DNA from: CAZSHG01 sp964459995
Lineage (GTDB): Bacteria > UBP14 > UBA6098
Direction: 5' to 3'
Assembly: GCA_964459995.1 (NCBI GenBank)
Contig: CAYWOR010000012.1
Span: 1-64,000, forward strand
Length of the DNA: 64,000 nucleotides
The notes under the pieces are model-generated. The model saw only the letters and a list, made by a program, of their open reading frames with translations, searched no databases and was not told where the DNA came from. Shown here piece after piece: positions 17,854 through 27,669 of the stretch; the first letter of the stretch is position 1, and the number at the start of each line of letters is the position of its first letter. The position numbers and the translations under genes are program-made.

Positions 17854-17882
17854 TGCCCCCAATGCAAAAAGCATCGGGGGCA
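17854..17882. terminator. Terminator hairpin between convergent genes
   Basis: TGCCCCCAATGC (17854-17865) pairs with GCATCGGGGGCA (17871-17882), one mismatch, five-base A loop. The T-rich tail is on the minus side, so it mainly serves the minus-strand genes ending at 17905. Confidence 0.8.
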
Positions 17883-17904
17883 CGAAAACCGCTGTGCGCG
17901 ATTA

Positions 17905-18618
17905 TTAATTCCCCGGTTGGGGAATCGCCATTTTGATAAGATTCTCCAGGTTAGGAAGCTTGATTTCTTCGACCTTGCCGGTGATTTCCGAGGCCGCCTT
18001 GTCGCCATGCGCTAAAAGCTCGGCACCGCCCTGCCCTATCTGCTCAGCCTTCACCATTCCGAAGGGGCCGGCTTTCTCGGAAAACCAAATATACGAGACC
18101 ATCTCGTCGTTTTTGATTGTCGCACGAACCGTCTCGAATTTGCCCGCGGGCACCTCGATAACAACATCCTTCTCGATTTCGACAGAAAGGTCGTCGGGGG
18201 GTTGCGATTTCTCGGTATTCCCTTTTTCCGGTTCCGAAGTTCCAAGTATAGAGGCCATCTGGCTAACATCAACCTTGCGCGCGGTCTCGCCCTTGCGCTG
18301 AGTTATCATATAACTAAAAGACCCTTTATCCATCGGATCCGCGCCGGCGAACTGGGTTATGACCCACATGCCCTCGCTGTCGGTCATCTTCATCTCGAAC
18401 ACGAAAGGCTCTTTTCCCTCCGGCTCGACCTTAAGCACGCTGAACTTCAGATTGCTCGCCTTGCCATCTTTGTCGATAATCTTATATTCGGCCCAAGAAC
18501 CCTCCGAGTAGTTCGGCGTGAATTCCGTGTTGTCGAAGACGTTCTGAATCAGCTCCAGTTGAGCGAACGCGGTCGCGGAAAGCATTGCGATCGTTAACAG
18601 AAGAACAAACCTTTTCAT
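17905..18618 (-). CDS. Hypothetical secreted protein
   Basis: A 237-residue protein starting at ATG 18618 (AAGGAG upstream), with a signal peptide MKRFVLLLTIAMLSATAFA. The mature part is beta-rich: YSEGSWAEYKIIDKDG, FVFEMKMTDSEGMWVIT, VVIEVPAGKFETVRATI, VSYIWFSEKAGPFGMVKAE. This pattern (a property loss term, VPAGKFET, then a salt-bridge strand) resembles periplasmic lipoprotein-handling beta-folds seen in many DUF proteins, but I do not recognise the family. It follows the aspartyl-protease-like gene by 66 bases on the same strand. Confidence 0.72.
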   Translation of the reverse strand: MKRFVLLLTIAMLSATAFAQLELIQNVFDNTEFTPNYSEGSWAEYKIIDKDGKASNLKFSVLKVEPEGKEPFVFEMKMTDSEGMWVITQFAGADPMDKGSFSYMITQRKGETARKVDVSQMASILGTSEPEKGNTEKSQPPDDLSVEIEKDVVIEVPAGKFETVRATIKNDEMVSYIWFSEKAGPFGMVKAEQIGQGGAELLAHGDKAASEITGKVEEIKLPNLENLIKMAIPQPGN

Positions 18619-18684
18619 TTTTACTCCTTTTCGTTTGTTTCTTAAAAAATCTCGTTTATGTAGCAAAAACCTTACCAACTTAGC

Positions 18685-20007
18685 CTATTTCGGGATAGGC
18701 CTAAGCTCGATAATGTCCTTATTGAACCAAGTCGTAATAAGCCAGTCCGAGAAAAAATTGAAGCCCACTATGGCATCCACGCGAATCGGCAACCCCTCGA
18801 TATTCAAATGTGACAAATCCGATACGACGATTTTGTAGTCGTCTCTGAGAATTGGACCCACCGAGAGTTTTTTCGGCGTGATTACCGGAACTGCGCGTTT
18901 TGCTTTGTCCGCGCCCATCAGCGTGTCCGATTCCCCCTCGATGTATGAATCTTCGGGAAGCGCGGTGAAAATCTCCGGCACCAAAACCCCCGCCGGCGCG
19001 CCAGAATCGAGAATTACCTTAACCTTGACCCCCGAAGCGAACTCCGCCTCGGTCGAGAGCAAATGCATCGTCCGGTCGAAGGGAATCACATGTGTCGGTT
19101 GACGCGAGAAAATCGGGTCGCCCGGAATATCCATCTCGATTTCACCGTCCGCACCAAGCCTGTGCAAAATCATCTTGTTGCCCGAGTAATCCAATGTCCA
19201 CGCGAATTTGCTCAGAAACTCCGTCCCCAACAACCCCACAATTTCGACTTCCATAGCCTCCGAAAGATGGTCGAGGTCCATCGTTATCGCGGTGAGATTA
19301 GAGACCTCGAAATCGCCGATTTTGAGATAATCTATCATAATCGCGCCAGTTTTTTCGATTGCCCCGCCGGCACCAAGAGCTTCGATAGCGGTCGCCATCG
19401 GTTGTCCAGCATCAAATTTGTCGGCATGTTTGAATCCGACAATCGAAATCGGCGTGCCGTTATCGACCACGAAATTCGCTATCGAACCATCGCCAAGCCC
19501 CACCTCGACGATAATATGATCGTGCTCCGCCGAAAAATCGATTATCGTAAAATGCGGCCCTTCGATGTCGAAATTAAGCTGTGTCGTCGGATCCTGAATA
19601 ATCATAGGTTGTGCAACTCCCGATCCAAGCGCGAGGATTTTCCAAACACCGTTTTCCATAACCACATCCATAACATCGGTGCCTTCTCTCTTTGCGCCCA
19701 TCGCTTCGATTTCACCGGTAATATAAACCCGTATGAAACCGTCCATCTCCTCGGCCTCGATCTCATTTATCACGTTGAATTGATAAACTCCCGTCGAAAC
19801 AATCTGCTGAAGCACCATCGGCGAAATCTGCGGCCCTGCGCCGCTAAAATCAAAATTCGTTGCGAGTTTTCCCTCGATTGCACTGTAATTCTTCTCGCTC
19901 AAAGCAGACCGATATGATTCCACAAGCTCGCCAACCCCCTGCGGAACCTCCCCTACAGCAGACAGCGCAAACAAAAGCACAAAAACCAACAAAGAAATTT
20001 TTCTCAT
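18685..20007 (-). CDS. Secreted protein with tandem retropepsin-like aspartyl protease lobes
   Basis: A 440-residue protein with signal peptide (to about residue 19, SAVGE), an NTF2-like N-terminal region (VGELVESYRSALSEKNYSAI... GVWKILALG, about 25-130) and two aspartyl-protease-like lobes. The first has FVVDNGTPISIVG with LLGTEFLSKFAWTLDY; the second VILDSGAPAGVLVP with VGFNFFSDWLITTW. The first Asp motif is DNG rather than DTG; the second is DSG. Bacterial single-chain versions are usually periplasmic. If the two lobes pair inside one chain the protein would be a pepsin-like pseudo-dimer. Proteolytic activity is uncertain. Confidence 0.78.
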   Translation of the reverse strand: MRKISLLVFVLLFALSAVGEVPQGVGELVESYRSALSEKNYSAIEGKLATNFDFSGAGPQISPMVLQQIVSTGVYQFNVINEIEAEEMDGFIRVYITGEIEAMGAKREGTDVMDVVMENGVWKILALGSGVAQPMIIQDPTTQLNFDIEGPHFTIIDFSAEHDHIIVEVGLGDGSIANFVVDNGTPISIVGFKHADKFDAGQPMATAIEALGAGGAIEKTGAIMIDYLKIGDFEVSNLTAITMDLDHLSEAMEVEIVGLLGTEFLSKFAWTLDYSGNKMILHRLGADGEIEMDIPGDPIFSRQPTHVIPFDRTMHLLSTEAEFASGVKVKVILDSGAPAGVLVPEIFTALPEDSYIEGESDTLMGADKAKRAVPVITPKKLSVGPILRDDYKIVVSDLSHLNIEGLPIRVDAIVGFNFFSDWLITTWFNKDIIELRPIPK

Positions 20008-20016
20008 ACTAAACTC

Positions 20017-20616
20017 CTAACTCGTAATTCCCCTGCCTGTCGAATAATTCGCGCCGAAACGCCCCTCGCGAAGCTGTATCCTTCGCCATTTATCGCCGAC
20101 TTTTTCGATATATACGCCGTTAAAAATCCCGTTCATCCACGCGCTTTCCGTGTTAACATTTGTAATTACTACAATAATAAAGCACGTTTGCGCGTTATAC
20201 GAGGCCATATAATCCGCCGATTTGGCAATCTGACGGTATTCGGTCAGGTCGGGGAACATTTTAATCGAATAGGCGGCGTAGTTTTTGCCAATCGTCTCGC
20301 TAATCTCCTGCACAGAGGCGGTCCAACTAAGGCTGAAAACCGGATCCGCGCCGCTTGCTCCCCCGACAAGATTGAAAAGCATATGCGAAAAATCGGTCGC
20401 ATCGCTGGGAAGAATCTCATATCCGGTTGTGCCGTCGGCTCGCTCGAAAAGGTTGATTTTATCGACATAGATGCGGGCGTCCGCGAATCTTGCAAGGCTG
20501 TCGTTCATATTTACAGACACTTGAAACCCGCCGACCGGTCCGCCGCCGCAGGAAATCGCGACGACAATGCCAAGGATGGATATAAAAAGCAGTATTTTCC
20601 AGAGGATTATGCGCAA
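20017..20616 (-). CDS. Hypothetical lipoprotein
   Basis: A 199-residue protein. The TTG at 20616 directly follows the upstream stop, has AGGGA seven bases before it and gives a compact lipoprotein signal with lipobox AISC; an ATG at 20643 is possible but overlaps the upstream gene by 26 bases and has AGGAGG touching the start. The mature protein begins GGGPVGGFQVSVNMND and continues as an alpha/beta region with no recognised domain; the segment TCFIIVVITNVNTES and WMNGIFNGVYIEKVGDKWRRIQL resembles DUF-type nuclear-transport-factor folds. It is fourth in the row pgsA, ktrA-like, lipoprotein, protease-like. Confidence 0.68.
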   Translation of the reverse strand: MRIILWKILLFISILGIVVAISCGGGPVGGFQVSVNMNDSLARFADARIYVDKINLFERADGTTGYEILPSDATDFSHMLFNLVGGASGADPVFSLSWTASVQEISETIGKNYAAYSIKMFPDLTEYRQIAKSADYMASYNAQTCFIIVVITNVNTESAWMNGIFNGVYIEKVGDKWRRIQLREGRFGANYSTGRGITS

Positions 20617-20617
20617 A

Positions 20618-21280
20618 TTAAATTCCCTGTATCGATTGGACATCCTCCTCGGAGCCGAGGAGGACGAGTTTGTCCGCTTTTTTTATAAACTCGCCGGCCC
20701 CCGGCACGACTATCACCGAAGGCTTATCTTCCGGCGAAGCTCTCTTGATAGCGAGCAATTCGACACCGTATTCTCTGCGGAGATTCAGATCCAGAAGCGT
20801 CTTGCCCTCGAAATCTTTTGGGGTAACCATCTCGACGATGATATAGCCTTCAGTCAGCGGAATATGGTCGATAATATTTGGAGCGGCTATCGCAGAGGCA
20901 ATTTTCTGGGCGATTTCCTTCTCGGGATATACAATCTTCGTCGCACCGACAGCGCTAAGCACCCTTCCGTGCTCCTCAGAAATCCCCTTCGCGATAATCT
21001 CCGGAATTCCGCTTTCTGCAAGATTCAATGTAGCGAGGACACTCGCTTCGATATCGTCCCCGAGCGCCACGATTGCGACATCGACCTCGCCGATGCCGCT
21101 ACTCGCGATGAACTGCGCCTCTGTGGCATCCCCGACAACGGAGTGGGTTACGATTCCGCGAAGATCGTCCGCTCTGGACGGATTAAGATCGACAGCAACA
21201 ACCTGCAAACCCTTCTTAGAAAGCTCTTTCGCCACTGTCGAACCAAAATTGCCAAGGCCGATCACTGCGAATTGGCGCAT
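20618..21280 (-). CDS. KtrA/TrkA-type potassium channel regulatory protein
   Basis: A cytosolic RCK protein of 220 residues. RCK-N Rossmann fold: FAVIGLGNFGSTVAKELSKKG (residues 4-24), acidic end of strand two VVAVDLNP, GDATE, then the TrkA-C domain from about residue 140 (LTEGYIIVEM... FEGKTLLDLNLRREYGVELLAIKR). Such proteins bind ATP/NAD(H) and gate KtrB/TrkH potassium transporters; no membrane subunit gene is in the window. It overlaps pgsA by 19 bases. Confidence 0.9.
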   Translation of the reverse strand: MRQFAVIGLGNFGSTVAKELSKKGLQVVAVDLNPSRADDLRGIVTHSVVGDATEAQFIASSGIGEVDVAIVALGDDIEASVLATLNLAESGIPEIIAKGISEEHGRVLSAVGATKIVYPEKEIAQKIASAIAAPNIIDHIPLTEGYIIVEMVTPKDFEGKTLLDLNLRREYGVELLAIKRASPEDKPSVIVVPGAGEFIKKADKLVLLGSEEDVQSIQGI

Positions 21281-21893
21281 TTGTTACTCCCTTGCTTCGT
21301 TGTTATCAATTCGCTGTAACGGCTATAATATATGATTCCGGAGATAATAGTCAAAGCCATTGCGATGGAAAGGAAAATCCATTTCAAAATTGTCATATCG
21401 GCAAAAGCGGAAATAAAGACCGCGCCCCACGCCAACGGAGTAATCCGCCCCCAAAAAACCGGTGTTACAAGCGTGCCGTAGTTGACGAAAATCTTCATGC
21501 CGAATATTAGTATGCTCAAGTCTCTCAACAAGATAAGCGCGATAGCCCATAGGGGAATCCATCCCTTGAAAGCAAAAGCGATTGCAATCGTGTTGATCGT
21601 GATTTTATCGACCACCGGATCCATCGCCGCGCCGACAAGCGAAATCTGACCAAGCGCTTTCGCCAGAACGCCGTCTAGAACATCGCTGAGGAACATATAG
21701 AATCCCATCGCGATTGTCGGTATCGGCCCCAATTCGTCAAGATGATTGAGGCTCCAAACCAAAAATGGCAAAACGATAAGTCGCGATACAGTAAGAACAT
21801 TCGGAATAGTCAGCGCTCTGTCAACATAAACCGATTTCTCGTATTTACTGTGATATTTTTTATCGAGATAGTCTATATTTTCTTCGGGTTCGA

Positions 21894-21897
<4 letters not shown>
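21262..21897 (-). CDS. pgsA: CDP-alcohol phosphatidyltransferase (PgsA-like)
   Basis: An integral membrane enzyme, probably CDP-diacylglycerol-glycerol-3-phosphate 3-phosphatidyltransferase of phospholipid synthesis. The family motif D-x2-DG-x2-AR-x8-G-x3-D-x3-D appears as DVLDGVLAKALGQISLVG and AAMDPVVD, with Lys replacing the usual Arg. There is an extra hydrophilic N-terminus of about 30 residues before LTIPNVLTVSRL. Five or six membrane segments. It overlaps recN by four bases (ATGA) and precedes the KtrA-like gene. Confidence 0.87.
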
Positions 21898-23474
<1,577 letters not shown>

Positions 23475-23498
23475 TATTCTCGAAATCGATATTTATTT

Positions 23499-23527
23499 AA
23501 CATAGTGGAATATCGCCCGCAAGTCAA
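23499..23527 (-). promoter_or_regulatory. Promoter of recN
   Basis: TTGACT (complement of 23522-23527) and TATGTT (complement of 23499-23504), 17 bases apart; predicted start near 23492, 18 bases before the ATG. Confidence 0.68.
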
Positions 23528-23563
23528 GAACAGATAATCGGAGGCAGTCGCATCAACAACCCC

Positions 23564-23590
23564 AAAAAAAGGGCGGTCAATTGACCGCCC
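23564..23590 (-). terminator. Rho-independent terminator of the M42 peptidase gene
   Basis: GGGCGGTCAA (23571-23580) and TTGACCGCCC (23581-23590) form a perfect 20-base palindrome; the minus-strand T run is the complement of 23564-23570. Confidence 0.85.
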
Positions 23591-23613
23591 CTTCTGAATT
23601 CCCTGTGAAATCC

Positions 23614-24708
23614 CTATTGATAGCGGATTTTGTCGAGGGTCTTTTTGTCGAGTTTCATCATTACCTCGGTGAGAAGCTTGATGAGATTATCGACATCGTC
23701 GCGGTGAAGAATGCCGTAGTGGCTGTGAATATAGCGCGTGGCGATACTGCATGTCAGGCTGGGGATTCCGCTTCTGGTTTTGGCAAAAGCACCGCCGTCG
23801 GTGCCGCCGTAGCGAAGACTGCCCATCTGATAGGGTATCTTGTTCTTGTCGGCGGTTTCGAGCACGAAATCGAGAAGCCTCGGGTTCGGAAGAAGACTTC
23901 CGTCCATAACGCTAATCGATGGGCCTTTGCCGATCTTTTCGCCCCATTCCGCATTCGGTGAACTCGGTATATCCGCCGCAAGCGTAACATCGAGGGCGAT
24001 AGCGACGTCCGGGTTAACATGGTATGCGCTTGTGGCCGCACCGCGAAGACCGACCTCTTCCATCACAGTGCCGCCCGCATAAAGCGTGTTCGGGTGCTTT
24101 TTGTCCTTAAGTGCTTTGGCGACTTCGATAGCCACCGCAACGCCGATACGGTTGTCCCAGGCCTTCGCCATAAGGAATTTGCCGTCCGGACCGAGTTTCT
24201 CGAACTCGGCATAGGGCACGATTGGATCGCCGACGCGGATTCCGAATTTCTCGGCCGCTTCGTTGTCCTCGGAAGCTCCGATATCGACATAGAGGTCGTC
24301 GATGTCCATGACCTTGTTGCGCTCATCGGCTTTCATTCCATGCGGCGCTTTCGACCCGATAATACCGGTAACGAGATCGCCCTTCCGTGTGCGAATGACG
24401 ACCTTTTGGCTCAAAAGCACATGCGGCCACCATCCGCCAAGCGGGTTAATCTTGAGATAACCGCTCTTAGTGATTCCGGCAACCATGAACCCAATTTCGT
24501 CCATGTGCCCCGCGATAAGGATCTTCGGCGAATCCGAAGTTCCCTTTTTAATACCGAAAGTGCTCCCAAGGCCGTCGCGGACGATGCCGCCCAACGGTGA
24601 AAGCTCTTTCTCGACATATTTCCCGACCTCTTCCTCGAAACCGCTCGGTCCGAAAAGATCGGTGATTTCTTTGAGGAATTTGTCGCGAGCATCCATTTTC
24701 ACTGCCAT
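23614..24708 (-). CDS. M42-family metallo-aminopeptidase (glutamyl aminopeptidase/endoglucanase-like)
   Basis: A 364-residue cytosolic dinuclear-metal aminopeptidase. Metal and catalytic motifs: AGHMDEIGFM (first His/Asp), KAWDNRIG (bridging Asp), TVMEEVGLRGA (catalytic Glu-Glu), ALDVTLAAD, RYGGTDGG and the final IHSHYGI His. ATG at 24708 has AGGG seven bases upstream; the start 18 bases earlier is less well placed. M42 enzymes (TET-like) form large tetrahedral assemblies that degrade peptides downstream of the proteasome or Clp. It is flanked by its own promoter and terminator. Confidence 0.92.
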   Translation of the reverse strand: MAVKMDARDKFLKEITDLFGPSGFEEEVGKYVEKELSPLGGIVRDGLGSTFGIKKGTSDSPKILIAGHMDEIGFMVAGITKSGYLKINPLGGWWPHVLLSQKVVIRTRKGDLVTGIIGSKAPHGMKADERNKVMDIDDLYVDIGASEDNEAAEKFGIRVGDPIVPYAEFEKLGPDGKFLMAKAWDNRIGVAVAIEVAKALKDKKHPNTLYAGGTVMEEVGLRGAATSAYHVNPDVAIALDVTLAADIPSSPNAEWGEKIGKGPSISVMDGSLLPNPRLLDFVLETADKNKIPYQMGSLRYGGTDGGAFAKTRSGIPSLTCSIATRYIHSHYGILHRDDVDNLIKLLTEVMMKLDKKTLDKIRYQ

Positions 24709-24746
24709 GTTTTGCCCTTTCTGCAAGTGTTAATTTCTATATCGAT

Positions 24747-24775
24747 ATGTTAAATATAAAATTGGCTGAACGCAA
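24747..24775 (-). promoter_or_regulatory. Probable promoter of the M42 peptidase gene
   Basis: TTGCGT (complement of 24770-24775) and TAACAT (complement of 24747-24752), 17 bases apart. Confidence 0.5.
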
Positions 24776-24780
24776 ACAAA

Positions 24781-24846
24781 AAATGACCGCGCGGTCGTTT
24801 TTTTTTGAATTTATAAAAAAACCGAAGGGTGATCCCCTCCGGTTTT
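24781..24846 (-). terminator. Tandem terminators downstream of ppdK
   Basis: Two hairpins in series after ppdK: 24818-24846 (AAAACCG-A-AGGG against CCC-T-CCGGTTTT with T-rich tail) and 24781-24800 (AAATGACC-gcgc-GGTCGTTT), each with T-rich flanks on the minus strand. Confidence 0.78.
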
Positions 24847-24875
24847 GGTTTTTTTGATTTCTAAAACGCCGCAAA

Positions 24876-27635
24876 TTAGCGCGGTGTATCTATCTGAGCC
24901 TGAGCCGCCGCAAGACGCGCGACAGGCACACGATAGGGACTACAGCTTACATAATTCAGCCCTGTGCGATGGCAGAATTTCACCGAAGAAGGCTCTCCGC
25001 CGTGCTCGCCACAGATACCGAGTTTGAGATTCGGATTCGCTTTTCTGCCAAGCTCGCAAGCTATTTTAACAAGCTTGCCAACTCCGCGCTGATCGAGCAC
25101 CTGGAATGGGTCCTTCTCGTAGATGCCCAATCGAACATACTCCGGAAGGAATTTCCCTGCGTCGTCGCGCGAGAATCCGCACCCCATCTGTGTGAGATCG
25201 TTCGTGCCGAAACTGAAAAAGTCGGCCTCTTCGGCGATTTCATCAGCGGTAACCGCCGCGCGCGGGATTTCTATCATCGTCCCGATTGTGTAAGGGATAT
25301 CATCGCGCGTCATTCCAGCCTCCGCGAGCACTGTCTCGGCGGTTTCGATAACCACTGCCTTCTGAAGGGCAAGCTCTTTGATCTCGCCGACAAGCGGGAT
25401 CATTATCTCGGGATGAACCTCGATCCCCTCTTTTTTGACCTTCACAGCCGCCTCGATAACCGCGCGGGTCTGCATCTCGGAAATCTCCGGATAGCTGATT
25501 CCGAGACGGCATCCGCGATGGCCGAGCATCGGATTAGTTTCCGCGAGGGAGTGAACCTTTTCGCGAATCACCGAAACCTCGACACCAAGCTGTTCTGCTA
25601 CCTGTTTCTGTCCGGCCTCATCGTGTGGAAGGAATTCATGAAGCGGCGGATCGAGAAATCTAATCGTCGCCGGCCTTCCCGCCAATGCGCGGAAAATCCC
25701 CTCGAAATCGTCGCGTTGAAGCGGTAGAATCTTCGTAAGAGCCTCTCTGCGCGCCTCTTCGTCTTTCGCGAGGATCATCCTGCGGAAAGCGATAATCCTG
25801 TCAGCCTCGAAAAACATATGCTCCGTTCTGCAAAGACCGATTCCCTGCGCGCCGAAATTCACCGCAACAGTGGTGTCTTTCGGAGTGTCGGCATTGGTGC
25901 GGACGCCCATAACGCGGATCTCGTCGGCCCAACCCATGAACTTGTGGTATTGTCTGAACAATAACGAATCATCGGGTGCCATCTCCCCGCCGAGCACCTG
26001 CAGGATTTCCGAAGGCTTGACCGTGATCGGCCTGCCGTAAACCTTGCCGGCAAAACCGTCGATAGAAATCGAATCGCCCTCTTTGAATTTCCTGTCGCCG
26101 ATGTTTAGCGTTCTCGTGCTATAATCAATGACGACCTTTTCCGCGCCGGCTACACAGGGCACACCCATTCCGCGAGCCACCACGGCGGCATGAGAGGTCA
26201 TTCCGCCGCGCGCGGTGAGAATCCCCTCCGCAACTGCCATTCCGCCGATATCCTCCGGCGTGGTCTCGATGCGGGTGAGAATAACTTGACCGTGCTTGCG
26301 TAAATATTCCTCGCGCTCGCGCTTGGGAAGCTTCTCCGCCTCGGCTTTGGCTTTATTTACAACCTCCTCGGCATGCTCGGAGGAAAAAACCAGTTTGCCG
26401 GTAGCGCCTCCGGGCGAGGCTGGAAGCCCACAGGCAAGGTCCTCGCCCTCGACCTCGGCCCTCGAAACATCGCTGTGATCCAATATCGGCGCGAAAAGTT
26501 GGTTCAACTGCTCCGCATCCACACGCATCATCGCGGTTTTACGGTCGATAAGCCCCTCTTCAACCATCTCGACCGCAATCCGCAAAGCACCGAAAATAGT
26601 TCGTTTGCCGTTGCGTGTCTGAAGCATCCACAGTTTGCCGTCCTGAATCGTGAACTCGACATCCTGCATATCTTTGTAATGTTTTTCGAGAGTCTCGCGG
26701 ATTTCGAGAAGCTGGGCGTAAATCCCGGGCATCTCCTTTTCGAGATCGGCGATAGGATGCGGTGTGCGGATTCCGGCCACAACATCCTCGCCCTGCGCGT
26801 TCATAAGATACTCGCCATAAAATTTGTTCTCGCCGGAGGAGGGATTCCTCGTGAAAGCCACACCGGTGCCGCAATTTTCGCCCATATTCCCGAAAACCAT
26901 CGCCTGAACATTCACTGCAGTGCCCAGAAGACCCTTGATGTCATTCAATTCGCGATATTTGACCGCTCGCGGCGTGTTCCAGCTTCCGAAAACAGCGTCG
27001 ATAGATTTGCGAAGCTGTTCCATCGGGTCGGAGGGGAAATCCTCGCCGGTGTGCTCTTTGTAGATTTTTTTGTAATTCGCGACAAGTTCTTTCAAATCTT
27101 GCGCGGTAAGGTCTGTGTCCATTTTCACGTCGGCCTCGGCCTTTTTCAGCTGAATTGCGGCCTCGAAATGCTCGTGGTGGACGCCCATTACGACATCGCC
27201 AAACATGTGAATAAATCTGCGGTAAGCATCCCAGCCGAAACGCTCGTTGCCGGTCTTTTCGATGATGCCGCGCACCGATTCCTCGTTTAACCCGAGGTTC
27301 AGCACCGTGTCCATCATTCCGGGCATCGATGCCGCCGCGCCGGATCGCACCGAAACCAGCAGTGGGTCCTTCGTGTCGCCGAACTTCTTGCCCATCGCCC
27401 TTTCAAGCTTGCCAAGTTTCTCCTCGACCTGTCCCCAAAGCTCCGGTGGGTAGGCTTTGTCGTGTTTGTAGTAATAGTCGCAGACTGTCGTGGCTATAGT
27501 AAACCCCGGCGGAACGGGAATTCCTATCCTGCACATCTCAGCGAGGTTCGCGCCCTTGCCGCCGAGTATCTGACGCATACTCGCATCGCCGTCGGAATCG
27601 CCCGCGCTGAAGAAATAGACGTAATTTTCTGCCAT
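24876..27635 (-). CDS. ppdK: Pyruvate, phosphate dikinase
   Basis: Interconverts pyruvate + ATP + Pi with PEP + AMP + PPi (EC 2.7.9.1). Domains in order over 919 residues: ATP-grasp nucleotide-binding part (GGKGANLAEM, SVRSGAAASMPGMMDTVLN), phosphohistidine swivelling domain with GGMTSHAAVVARGMG where His482 is the phospho-carrier, and the C-terminal TIM-barrel PEP/pyruvate domain (GLCRTEHMFF, MLGHRGCRLG, CGEHGGEPSS). Length and motifs are complete. AGGAGG precedes the ATG. It lies 34 bases downstream of purF with no terminator between, so the two are probably co-transcribed. PPi use would favour glycolytic or gluconeogenic flexibility alongside pckA. Confidence 0.97.
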   Translation of the reverse strand: MAENYVYFFSAGDSDGDASMRQILGGKGANLAEMCRIGIPVPPGFTIATTVCDYYYKHDKAYPPELWGQVEEKLGKLERAMGKKFGDTKDPLLVSVRSGAAASMPGMMDTVLNLGLNEESVRGIIEKTGNERFGWDAYRRFIHMFGDVVMGVHHEHFEAAIQLKKAEADVKMDTDLTAQDLKELVANYKKIYKEHTGEDFPSDPMEQLRKSIDAVFGSWNTPRAVKYRELNDIKGLLGTAVNVQAMVFGNMGENCGTGVAFTRNPSSGENKFYGEYLMNAQGEDVVAGIRTPHPIADLEKEMPGIYAQLLEIRETLEKHYKDMQDVEFTIQDGKLWMLQTRNGKRTIFGALRIAVEMVEEGLIDRKTAMMRVDAEQLNQLFAPILDHSDVSRAEVEGEDLACGLPASPGGATGKLVFSSEHAEEVVNKAKAEAEKLPKREREEYLRKHGQVILTRIETTPEDIGGMAVAEGILTARGGMTSHAAVVARGMGVPCVAGAEKVVIDYSTRTLNIGDRKFKEGDSISIDGFAGKVYGRPITVKPSEILQVLGGEMAPDDSLLFRQYHKFMGWADEIRVMGVRTNADTPKDTTVAVNFGAQGIGLCRTEHMFFEADRIIAFRRMILAKDEEARREALTKILPLQRDDFEGIFRALAGRPATIRFLDPPLHEFLPHDEAGQKQVAEQLGVEVSVIREKVHSLAETNPMLGHRGCRLGISYPEISEMQTRAVIEAAVKVKKEGIEVHPEIMIPLVGEIKELALQKAVVIETAETVLAEAGMTRDDIPYTIGTMIEIPRAAVTADEIAEEADFFSFGTNDLTQMGCGFSRDDAGKFLPEYVRLGIYEKDPFQVLDQRGVGKLVKIACELGRKANPNLKLGICGEHGGEPSSVKFCHRTGLNYVSCSPYRVPVARLAAAQAQIDTPR

Positions 27636-27669
27636 TTGTTCCTCCTATCTAAAATTGCTTTTCATTGAC

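Noticed and set aside
24781..24800. GACCGCGCGGTC palindrome as an operator of the M42 gene
   Set aside because: With its A/T flanks it makes an 8-bp stem with T run in the ppdK read-out direction, so a second terminator is the simpler reading.
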